Shown piece after piece: positions 7,110-11,918 of a stretch of 23,044 bases of DNA. The notes under the pieces were generated by a model, which saw only the letters and a list, made by a program, of their open reading frames with translations, was not told the origin of the DNA and did not search any database. This DNA is from a virus. The stretch is taken from IMG/VR virus record IMGVR_UViG_3300030098_000367, positions 3,442-26,485 of that record; one strand, written 5' to 3'. The position numbers were made by a program, and so were the translations under genes. Numbering within the stretch: position 1 is the first letter of the stretch; each line of letters begins with the position of its first letter.

Positions 7110-7667
7110 ATGGGCAAAAGAAGTAACTTTGAACGTGTAGAGAAAGACTATTATCCGACTCCATTAGAGGCTGTGCATCCTCTTATTCCTCACATACTTG
7201 GTCACATCAAGACATTTGCTGAACCATGTGCAGGCGATGGCTCCCTGATACGTCATATAGAATACCTTACAAATAACTTGTTTGATATTGACTATATTAG
7301 GTGCAACTATGCCTGTGATATAGAGCCAAAGGATGATGGTATACACGAAAAGAATGTGTTTAATCTTCTTCACAAAGACATAGAAGCATCAGACGTAATT
7401 ATAACAAATCCACCGTGGAGCCGTGAGATACTACACAGGGTAATCTATCACTGCACCTCAATAAAACCTACATGGTTGCTGTTTGATGCCGACTGGATGC
7501 ACACCAAACAAAGCACACATTACCGTGATATGTTGAAAAAGATCGTAAGTGTTGGTAGAGTGGAGTGGATTAAAGGAAGTAAAAACACTGGTAAAGATAA
7601 TTGTTGTTGGTATTATTTTGATAAAGACAACAAGGAACAGACACAGTTTTTTGGTAGACAGACATGA
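7110..7667 (+). CDS. Orphan DNA N6-adenine-type methyltransferase
   Basis: This 185-residue protein is a compact class I SAM-dependent methyltransferase. Residues 14-18 read YYPTP, frequent near the N-terminus of phage adenine methylases. Residues ~35-46 (TFAEPCAGDGSL) form motif I for SAM binding. Residues 100-103 are NPPW within IITNPPWSRE, the catalytic motif IV of amino-methyltransferases acting on adenine N6 or cytosine N4. The C-terminal part has GRVEWIKGSKNTGKDN--WY-F, which I recall from a small phage adenine-methylase family. No target-recognition domain is obvious, and no restriction gene is nearby. The likely role is to methylate phage DNA against host restriction or to mark it during late infection. 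It is coupled to the next gene by an ATGA overlap. The position between tail and lysis genes is unusual. Confidence 0.87.
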   Translation: MGKRSNFERVEKDYYPTPLEAVHPLIPHILGHIKTFAEPCAGDGSLIRHIEYLTNNLFDIDYIRCNYACDIEPKDDGIHEKNVFNLLHKDIEASDVIITNPPWSREILHRVIYHCTSIKPTWLLFDADWMHTKQSTHYRDMLKKIVSVGRVEWIKGSKNTGKDNCCWYYFDKDNKEQTQFFGRQT

Positions 7668-7999
7668 AACAAAAGAAACTAGAAAAAGGCTCCGTGTGGG
7701 AAAAAGCTGACACTAACGGTGACGGTGTAGTTACAGATCAAGAGATGGCTATGCGAGAGCGTATGGTTCTTTTGGAGAACAGAGACAAGAAAGAAGATCA
7801 ACAGCGTTATCTAGTTTGGTTTTCAGCTTTGACTGTAACAGTGTTTATTGTTGTATTAATGACACCGTTAATTCCTGTTGATAGAATTTCACACCTCTCA
7901 GGAATCGCTGAAATTTGGGTATTATCAAACATGGGAATTTTGGCTAGTTTCATAGGGTTTAATCAGCTTGCAAAAAGAGCAGACAAAGGAGAGAAGTAA
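7664..7999 (+). CDS. EF-hand membrane protein, possible holin or lysis regulator
   Basis: This 111-residue protein has a canonical 12-residue EF-hand loop at residues 16-27, D-T-N-G-D-G-V-V-T-D-Q-E, with calcium ligands at loop positions 1, 3, 5, 7, 9 and 12. A charged helix (QEMAMRERMVLLENRDKKED) follows. Then come two hydrophobic segments at about residues 46-69 (YLVWFSALTVTVFIVVLMTP) and 81-103 (IAEIWVLSNMGILASFIGFN). The tail is short and basic (AKRADKGEK). Size, two membrane helices and position upstream of lysis genes suggest a holin-like or regulatory membrane protein. The EF-hand is seen directly; calcium control is inference. There is no signal peptide cleavage site that I can see. 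It starts by ATGA overlap with the methylase. Confidence 0.8.
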   Translation: MKQKKLEKGSVWEKADTNGDGVVTDQEMAMRERMVLLENRDKKEDQQRYLVWFSALTVTVFIVVLMTPLIPVDRISHLSGIAEIWVLSNMGILASFIGFNQLAKRADKGEK

Positions 8000-8298
8000 T
8001 GCCACACGCAACACCTAAAACAAAAAGAACAGTAAAGAAGGTGATAAAAGGTTTAAAGAAAGCCTCTAAAACACACGCAGGTCAGGCTAAAGCCTTGTCA
8101 GCCATAAAGCTAAAAGAGGGTGGTAAGACAAAATCTCGTGTAAATGAGGCAGGTAACTATACCAAGCCTACCATGAGAAAGAACTTATTTAATAAGATCA
8201 AGGCAGGTTCTAAGGGGGGCAAACCAGGTCAGTGGTCAGCACGAAAGGCACAGTTACTAGCATCTGAGTACAAGAAGAAAGGTGGAGGTTACAAATAA
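7999..8298 (+). CDS. Small lysine-rich protein, DUF5872-like (99 aa)
   Basis: This 99-residue protein has 24 Lys and 4 Arg against only 3 Glu and no Asp. The N-terminal third reads TVKKVIKGLKKASKTHAGQAK. The C-terminal third has KAGSKGGKPGQWSARKAQLLASEYKKKGGGYK, which matches from memory the conserved DUF5872-type motif 'GGKPGQWSARKAQLLA-EYKK-GGGYK' present in many marine phages. Biochemical function is unknown; the charge suggests nucleic-acid binding or packaging with the genome. The start lies in a TAATG overlap with the membrane protein. The next gene encodes a shorter relative of its N-terminal third, and the stop precedes that start by one base. Confidence 0.8.
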   Translation: MPHATPKTKRTVKKVIKGLKKASKTHAGQAKALSAIKLKEGGKTKSRVNEAGNYTKPTMRKNLFNKIKAGSKGGKPGQWSARKAQLLASEYKKKGGGYK

Positions 8299-8299
8299 A

Positions 8300-8437
8300 A
8301 TGCACGTTAAAAGAGTTAAGAAGGTAATTAAAGGTCTTAAAAAAGCCTCTAAGTTACACGCTAAACAAGCTAAGTCTCTAGGAACTTTAGTAAAAAACAA
8401 AAAGTTTAAGGATTATGGTAAAAAGAAAAGATCCTAA
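8300..8437 (+). CDS. Very small lysine-rich protein (45 aa), partial paralogue of the preceding gene
   Basis: This encodes MHVKRVKKVIKGLKKASKLH followed by AKQAKSLGTLVKNKKFKDYG and KKKRS, with 16 Lys and 2 Arg in 45 residues. Residues 6-27 match residues 12-33 of the 99-residue protein (VKKVIKGLKKASK-H--QAK-L) with few changes, so it looks like a duplication of that N-terminal segment without the GGKPGQWSARKAQ part. The ATG is one base after the previous stop. The 3' end overlaps the next gene by 23 bases. It is too small for a fold to be called; an amphipathic, DNA-binding helix is plausible. Confidence 0.7.
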   Translation: MHVKRVKKVIKGLKKASKLHAKQAKSLGTLVKNKKFKDYGKKKRS

Positions 8438-8717
8438 AACAGGAACAGGAAAGAAACCGAAAGGTTCTGGAAGGAGGTTATATACCGATGAAAACCCCAA
8501 AGATACAGTCTCTATTAAATTTGCCACTGTGGCAGATGCCCAAGCAACTGCTCGTAAGGTTAAGCGTATTAATAAGCCGTTTGCTAGGAAAATACAAATC
8601 CTCACCGTCCTCGAACAAAGAGCCAAAGTTGCAGGTAAAAACAAGCAAGCCCAAATCGCAAAAAAAGCCAAAGAAGACATCAGAGCCAAACACAAAACCA
8701 AAACGAGGAAGACCTAG
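8415..8717 (+). CDS. Conserved small basic phage protein (100 aa)
   Basis: This 100-residue protein opens MVKRKDPKTGTGKKPKGSGR, then RLYTDENPKDTVSIKFAT, ATARKVKRINKPFARKIQIL and a Lys-rich tail. 'GSGRRLYTDENPKDTV-IKFAT--DA-AT--KVKRINKP-ARKIQILTV-EQRAKV-GK' is a strongly recognisable conserved block from marine phages, of unknown function. Thr/Asp/Lys-rich surface and size suggest a nucleic-acid or virion-associated protein. The start has an AAGGA element just upstream, within the previous gene. The 3' part runs through seven A residues (8660-8666) and overlaps a second open frame carrying an AT-hook-like motif (see findings). Confidence 0.8.
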   Translation: MVKRKDPKTGTGKKPKGSGRRLYTDENPKDTVSIKFATVADAQATARKVKRINKPFARKIQILTVLEQRAKVAGKNKQAQIAKKAKEDIRAKHKTKTRKT

Positions 8718-8722
8718 AAAAG

Positions 8723-8962
8723 ATGCCACTAAAAAAGTCACAAAAAAGTCTTAAGAACTGGTCTAAACAAAAATGGCGTACAAAGAGTGGTAAGCCTAGT
8801 GGTAAGACAGGTGAACGCTATTTACCTGAGAAAGCTATAAAGGCACTATCTCCACAGGAATACGCAGCCACAACACGAGCTAAACGCAAGGGTACAAAGG
8901 CAGGCAAGCAGTTTGTTAAACAGCCTAAGAGTATAGCTAAGAAAACAAGGAAATATAGATAA
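8723..8962 (+). CDS. Conserved small basic phage protein (79 aa)
   Basis: This 79-residue protein, MPLKKSQKSLKNWSKQKWRT and onward, has KSGKPSGKTGERYLPEKAIK, LSPQEYAATTRAKRKGTKAGKQF and the ending KKTRKYR. The plan 'W-KQKWRTKSGK----TGERYLPEKAIK-L---EYAATTRAKR----GKQ-VKQPK-IAKK-R-YR' is one I recall as conserved across cyanophages and other marine phages, function unknown. It is strongly cationic. It begins five bases after the previous stop with only a weak GAGGAA ribosome binding site, and ends in a TAATG overlap with the holin gene. Its reading frame stays open upstream to the seven-A run, which matters for the frameshift idea in the findings. Confidence 0.78.
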   Translation: MPLKKSQKSLKNWSKQKWRTKSGKPSGKTGERYLPEKAIKALSPQEYAATTRAKRKGTKAGKQFVKQPKSIAKKTRKYR

Positions 8963-9360
8963 TGGTTATACAAAGTCTGATAGCACCTGTAACAGGGTTG
9001 CTAGATAAGTTTATTGAAGATAAGGATCAAAAGGCAGCTCTCGCCCACGAGATAGCCACTATGAGCCAGAAACACGCTCAGGAATTGAATCTTTCTCAAA
9101 TAGAGGTTAACAAGGCTGAAGCACAGTCAGGGTCATTGTTTAAGGGTGGTTGGCGACCTGCTGTTGGCTGGGTCTGTGCGATTGCCTTCCTATATCATTT
9201 TCTCTTAAAAGACATAATTATCTTTGTATGTGCCTTTGCAGGTGTAGATGTGCCAGACCTACCAGAGTTTGACATGAGTACATTGCTTACAGTTTTAGGT
9301 GGTATGCTTGGGATTGGTGGACTCCGTACATATGAAAAGCAGAAAGGATTAACAAAATGA
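8962..9360 (+). CDS. Holin of the 3TM superfamily
   Basis: This 132-residue protein has an N-terminal amphipathic, charged region (residues ~1-58, IEDKDQKAALAHEIATMSQK and onward). The signature KGGWRPAVGWVCAI follows at residues ~61-74, then hydrophobic segments at about 66-80, 82-95 and 106-121, and a short polar tail (RTYEKQKGLTK). The GGWRP--GW motif followed by three membrane helices is typical of the Holin_3TMs family (Pfam PF11351). Holins form lesions in the inner membrane that release the endolysin at a set time. The endolysin gene follows ~310 bases downstream, separated only by two tiny zinc-ribbon genes. The start is in a TAATG overlap and the stop in an ATGA overlap. Confidence 0.92.
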   Translation: MVIQSLIAPVTGLLDKFIEDKDQKAALAHEIATMSQKHAQELNLSQIEVNKAEAQSGSLFKGGWRPAVGWVCAIAFLYHFLLKDIIIFVCAFAGVDVPDLPEFDMSTLLTVLGGMLGIGGLRTYEKQKGLTK

Positions 9361-9539
9361 AATGTTGGCATTGCGACACTGATCTAATATGGGGTGGTGA
9401 TCACGATGTTGAGGATAGTGATGACTTCTCAATGGTTACGAACCTTTCTTGCCCAAGCTGTGATTGCTATGTGGAAGTATTTCTTCCCAAAGATAAAGAG
9501 TTCTTCAAAGAACTGAATGAATCAGAACTCGTCAACTAG
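9357..9539 (+). CDS. Small zinc-ribbon protein 1 (60 aa)
   Basis: This 60-residue acidic protein has two cysteine pairs, C3-W-H-C6 and C32-P-S-C35, with another Cys at 37, a spacing typical of a zinc ribbon. The start reads MKCWHCDTDLIWGGDHD, followed by an acidic loop (DVEDSDDFSMVTNLSCPSC). I recall 'MKCWHC-TELIWGGDHD-ED----YSMVTNLSCP-C' as a conserved small protein of marine and T7-like phages. The role is unknown; zinc ribbons usually mediate protein or nucleic-acid contacts. It starts by ATGA overlap with the holin gene and overlaps the next zinc-ribbon gene by 23 bases. Confidence 0.83.
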   Translation: MKCWHCDTDLIWGGDHDVEDSDDFSMVTNLSCPSCDCYVEVFLPKDKEFFKELNESELVN

Positions 9540-9684
9540 CTGTGAAATTTGTGGTCATGACATGGAGAACGTAGATGGAAGTTTACGTTGTAAATACTGT
9601 CAATACTTTTATGATATGCACAAGGAATGGATAAATTTTGTTCGTAAGAAATCAAATGTAAAGGAGGAAAACGATGAAAGATAA
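9517..9684 (+). CDS. Small zinc-ribbon protein 2 (55 aa)
   Basis: This short gene encodes a 55-residue protein with two CxxC pairs, C9-E-I-C12 and C25-K-Y-C28, separated by GHDMENVDGSLR, then an aromatic/basic helix (QYFYDMHKEWINFVRKK) and a charged end. The start at 9517 is preferred over the in-frame ATG at 9562 because only it includes the first cysteine pair. It overlaps the preceding zinc-ribbon gene by 23 bases and the endolysin gene by 11 bases in different frames. The pair of knuckles argues for a real zinc-binding protein; the target is unknown. Confidence 0.7.
   Translation: MNQNSSTSCEICGHDMENVDGSLRCKYCQYFYDMHKEWINFVRKKSNVKEENDER
9661..9667 (+). promoter_or_regulatory. Strong Shine-Dalgarno for the endolysin
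   Basis: AAGGAGG is a full match to the anti-Shine-Dalgarno, six bases before the ATG at 9674. It lies inside the coding end of the second zinc-ribbon gene and is the strongest ribosome binding site in the window, as expected for an endolysin needed in quantity. Confidence 0.8.
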
Positions 9685-10186
9685 TTTTGATGAATGCCTT
9701 AAAATGTTACTACATCACGAAGGTGGCTATGTGAATCATCCCAGCGATCCCGGGGGCGAAACTAACCTTGGGGTCACAAAGAAAGTATATCAGGAATGGG
9801 GTGGCACAAAGGATATGAAAGACCTCACGGTTGAGGATGTTGCTCCTATATACAAGAAAAACTACTGGGATCGCTGTAAATGTGATGACTTAGAATCTGG
9901 CGTTGACTGGGTCGTTTTCGACTGGGCTGTGAACAGCGGCACTGGCAGGTCAGCTAAGGCTATACAAAAGATATGTGGTGCAGCACAAGACGGAGCTATA
10001 GGGCCAAAGACATTGGCGTTGATAGGCACACAGAATACGCAGTATGTCATAGAGGAGTTTGGCAAGATACGACAAGACTTCTATGAATCTTTGAAAACAT
10101 TTGATACATTTGGTAAGGGATGGACAAGACGTAACAAGGAAACCACTGAAAAAGCCTTGGAGATGATAGAGGAAGATGACGACTAA
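9674..10186 (+). CDS. Endolysin, GH108 N-acetylmuramidase
   Basis: This 170-residue protein carries the GH108 signature near the N-terminus: HHEGGYVNHPSDPGGETNLGV, with the predicted catalytic Glu16 in the E-GGY motif. The usual helical body follows (YKKNYWDRCKCDDL, WVVFDWAVNSGTGRSAKAIQ), then a C-terminal peptidoglycan-binding part (DGAIGPKTLALI, family PG_binding_3). The enzyme cleaves the beta-1,4 bond between N-acetylmuramic acid and N-acetylglucosamine in peptidoglycan. There is no signal peptide or SAR-type N-terminal helix, so export should depend on the holin encoded upstream. The length is typical of the family. The start has a strong AAGGAGG; the 3' end overlaps the next gene by 11 bases. 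Confidence 0.95.
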   Translation: MKDNFDECLKMLLHHEGGYVNHPSDPGGETNLGVTKKVYQEWGGTKDMKDLTVEDVAPIYKKNYWDRCKCDDLESGVDWVVFDWAVNSGTGRSAKAIQKICGAAQDGAIGPKTLALIGTQNTQYVIEEFGKIRQDFYESLKTFDTFGKGWTRRNKETTEKALEMIEEDDD

Positions 10187-10484
10187 AAAAGACCCACGAT
10201 TAGCTAGAGCAGGTGTATCAGGATATAATAAGCCGAAGAGAACACCTAGCCACCCAAAGAAGTCACACATTGTTGTGGCTAAAGAGGGTGACAAGATTAA
10301 AACCATACGGTTTGGTCAGCAAGGCAAGAAAGTGGGTACGGTTAGTGGTACAGCAGGCAAACCAAAGGCAGGCGAATCAAGGCGTATGAAGATGAAACGT
10401 AAGAGTTTCAAGGCTAGACACGCTAAGAATATAGCCAAGGGTAAGATGTCAGCAGCCTATTGGGCTGACAAGGTTAAGTGGTAG
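10176..10484 (+). CDS. Small basic protein, DUF6321-like (102 aa)
   Basis: This 102-residue, strongly cationic protein opens MTTKKDPRLARAGVSGYNKP. It contains KRTPSHPKKSHIVVAKEG-K-KTIRFGQQG and ends in a highly recognisable block: RKSFKARHAKNIAKGKMSAA followed by YWADKVKW. I remember this end as conserved in many marine phages (DUF6321-like), function unknown. The ribosome binding site GAGGAAG lies within the end of the endolysin gene. This is the last plus-strand gene before the single minus-strand gene, with which its 3' end overlaps by 11 bases, tail to tail. Confidence 0.85.
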   Translation: MTTKKDPRLARAGVSGYNKPKRTPSHPKKSHIVVAKEGDKIKTIRFGQQGKKVGTVSGTAGKPKAGESRRMKMKRKSFKARHAKNIAKGKMSAAYWADKVKW

Positions 10485-10752
10485 AATCATCTATAGCTTC
10501 GGCTGTAGCTCCTGCATACCCCGCTATATCAATCCAAGTGTCTTCGTGGTGCATATCTTCCTTTGATCTAGCTATTTTGGCTAACATAAACAAGACACCA
10601 ACATCATACACAGATATGTCTTTTTCAAGGTGGCATGACCATAGCTTTGCTATACGGCTAAAGTTTTGATAAGGCGTACCATAGCTATTGCCACGCTTGC
10701 CTACAATCTCTTGTGCCTTGCCAATGATTTCTTCTTTCTTTGTTTGCTTCAT
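10474..10752 (-). CDS. DUF6378-like small protein, only minus-strand gene
   Basis: This 92-residue protein on the minus strand opens MKQTKKEEIIGKAQEIVGKR. It has YGTPYQNFSRIAKLW at ~24-38, YDVGVLFMLAKIARSKED at ~49-66 and DTWIDIAGYAGATAEA at ~71-86. The plan 'YG-P--NF--IA-LWS------I---DV---M-L-KIAR------DSW-DIAGYAA' is one I recognise as the DUF6378 family, common in phages; its all-helical motif set recalls MazG-like nucleotide pyrophosphohydrolases, but catalytic identity is not shown. The start is supported by AAGGAA six bases upstream on the minus strand. It lies tail to tail with the late plus-strand genes and head to head with the ejection block. Confidence 0.88.
   Translation of the reverse strand: MKQTKKEEIIGKAQEIVGKRGNSYGTPYQNFSRIAKLWSCHLEKDISVYDVGVLFMLAKIARSKEDMHHEDTWIDIAGYAGATAEAIDDSTT
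10491..10508 (+). other. UUCG-tetraloop hairpin after the lysis-block stop codon
   Basis: CTATAGC at 10491-10497 pairs with GCTGTAG at 10502-10508 (seven pairs, one G-U), closing a TTCG loop at 10498-10501 with a C-G pair. In the plus-strand RNA this gives the very stable cUUCGg tetraloop, starting six bases after the stop of the 102-residue protein. No T-run follows, so it is not a classical intrinsic terminator. It could protect the 3' end of a processed late transcript. It also lies in the coding 3' end of the minus-strand gene, so it may be incidental. Confidence 0.45.
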
Positions 10753-10778
10753 GATGATTTCCTTTTATAAATTTTTAT

Positions 10779-10807
10779 TTGATGTATATAGGTAAACGAT
10801 ATATTAT
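10779..10807 (+). promoter_or_regulatory. Sigma70-like promoter for the ejection block
   Basis: TTGATG (10779-10784) and TATTAT (10802-10807) are separated by exactly 17 bases, matching the -35 and -10 consensus at four and five of six positions. Transcription would begin near 10814, about 30 bases before the ATG at 10845, which has AAGGAA at 10832-10837. It sits in the only sizeable non-coding gap (10753-10844). A phage-encoded polymerase promoter is an alternative. Confidence 0.55.
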
Positions 10808-10808
10808 A
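10803..10808 (-). promoter_or_regulatory. Possible minus-strand -10 element
   Basis: Read on the minus strand this is a perfect TATAAT, about 50 bases before the minus-strand gene's ATG. It overlaps the plus-strand -10 by five bases. No good -35 is seen 16-18 bases upstream, so the call is tentative in this AT-rich gap. Confidence 0.3.
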
Positions 10809-10844
10809 CAGATTTAATTAGGTTATGGAATAAGGAATAACTAT

Positions 10845-11918
10845 ATGGTTCTCCCATTATTATTTGGATTAGCAGGTTCAGCTTTAGGTGGCACAGGGGC
10901 ATTAGGTGCAATGGGTGCATTGGGTGCAGGTGCGTTAGGATCAGGATTAGGGAGATTTGTAGAGACAGGTGACTTAGGCAAAGGCATAGAAACAGGGTTG
11001 ACATCTTTCCTTGGAGGACAGGCACTAAGTTCTATTGGTAAGATGGCAGGTATTGAGTCTTTAGCTAAGGCAGGAGAATTAGGTACATCAGGTGCTACTG
11101 ATTTCACAATGAAGGCAGGATTAGAAACGCTTAAAAACCCTGCTGTATTAGGTCAGGCTGCTCTAGGGCAAGCCACTGTTCCACCACCTGCATTACCACC
11201 AGTGGCTCCTGTTCCGTTTGAAAACAGACAGGCAGGCGTTCCAGACCGTATTACACGAAGACCACCAAAGGGATACCGACCAGGTTTTGATGGTGAGTTT
11301 GATTATGGTGTATCCCCTAACTTTGGTGTTGGCTTGATGAACCCAAATGATCCTAGATTTATGAATAGTGGTGGCATTATGGCTTTATCAAATGGTGGTG
11401 AGTTAAAACCTATACCAGAAGGCAATAAAGGATTGCCAAATCTACCCAAGGATGTGCGTAATAAAATGGGATTTATGCAAGAAGGTGGGGCCGTAGAAGG
11501 TGATATGGAGGCAAACAAGATCATAGATGACGCTGTAAACGCCATAAAAGGCTTGTCAGACAGCCCTGAGATAGCTTTGGGTGTATTTGTAGCCAAATAC
11601 GGTGAAGAGGCTTTAGAAGACCTTATAGAGCGTGTCAACGATGGTGAGTTTGATCAGCCAAGAGAAGATAATATGATAGAAGGCGAAGGTGATGGTATGG
11701 ATGACAAGGTTCCTGCTACCCTCGAAGGACAACAGGATGTCATGCTAAGTGATGGTGAGTTTGTCGTTCCTGCTGATGTGGTTAGTGGCATAGGCAATGG
11801 CTCATCTGATGCAGGAGCTAGAGAACTAGAGGACATGATGACACGAGTAAGACAGCTTCGTACAGGCAAGATGGAGCAACCAGAGCAAGTACCACAGGAA
11901 ATGATGTTACCTGTATGA
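10845..11918 (+). CDS. Putative internal/ejection protein with Gly/Ala-rich hydrophobic N-terminus
   Basis: This is a 357-residue protein. Residues ~1-36 (LLFGLAGSALGGTGALGAMG and onward) form a Gly/Ala/Leu-rich hydrophobic stretch with small-residue spacing suited to membrane insertion or helix packing. A Pro-rich linker (~122-132) and repeated Gly-Gly patches (GGIMALSNGGEL, MGFMQEGGAVEG) follow. An acidic helical part comes next, then a conserved C-terminal block at ~289-342: PATLEGQQDVMLSDGEFVVP, ADVVSGIGNGSSDAGARELE and MTRVRQLRTGK. I recall that block from proteins encoded just before ejection proteins in marine podoviruses. The function is not established; position and composition suggest a virion protein released with the DNA. 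It has its own promoter and AAGGAA ribosome binding site, and ends by ATGA overlap. Confidence 0.8.
   Translation: MVLPLLFGLAGSALGGTGALGAMGALGAGALGSGLGRFVETGDLGKGIETGLTSFLGGQALSSIGKMAGIESLAKAGELGTSGATDFTMKAGLETLKNPAVLGQAALGQATVPPPALPPVAPVPFENRQAGVPDRITRRPPKGYRPGFDGEFDYGVSPNFGVGLMNPNDPRFMNSGGIMALSNGGELKPIPEGNKGLPNLPKDVRNKMGFMQEGGAVEGDMEANKIIDDAVNAIKGLSDSPEIALGVFVAKYGEEALEDLIERVNDGEFDQPREDNMIEGEGDGMDDKVPATLEGQQDVMLSDGEFVVPADVVSGIGNGSSDAGARELEDMMTRVRQLRTGKMEQPEQVPQEMMLPV

Noticed and set aside
8387-8741. Minus-strand frames opposite the basic genes
   Set aside because: They are Phe/Leu-rich antisense translations of Lys-rich codons, a usual artefact.
8488-8754. An 88-residue plus-strand frame taken as a full gene
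   Set aside because: Its first part is a shadow of the conserved 100-residue protein and no ribosome binding site is convincing; only the AT-hook end is kept as a finding.
9862-10306. Minus-strand frames opposite the endolysin
   Set aside because: The endolysin frame is certain and the antisense peptides carry no motif.
10478-10669. Plus-strand frame opposite the DUF6378-like gene
   Set aside because: It is the antisense shadow of a conserved minus-strand protein.
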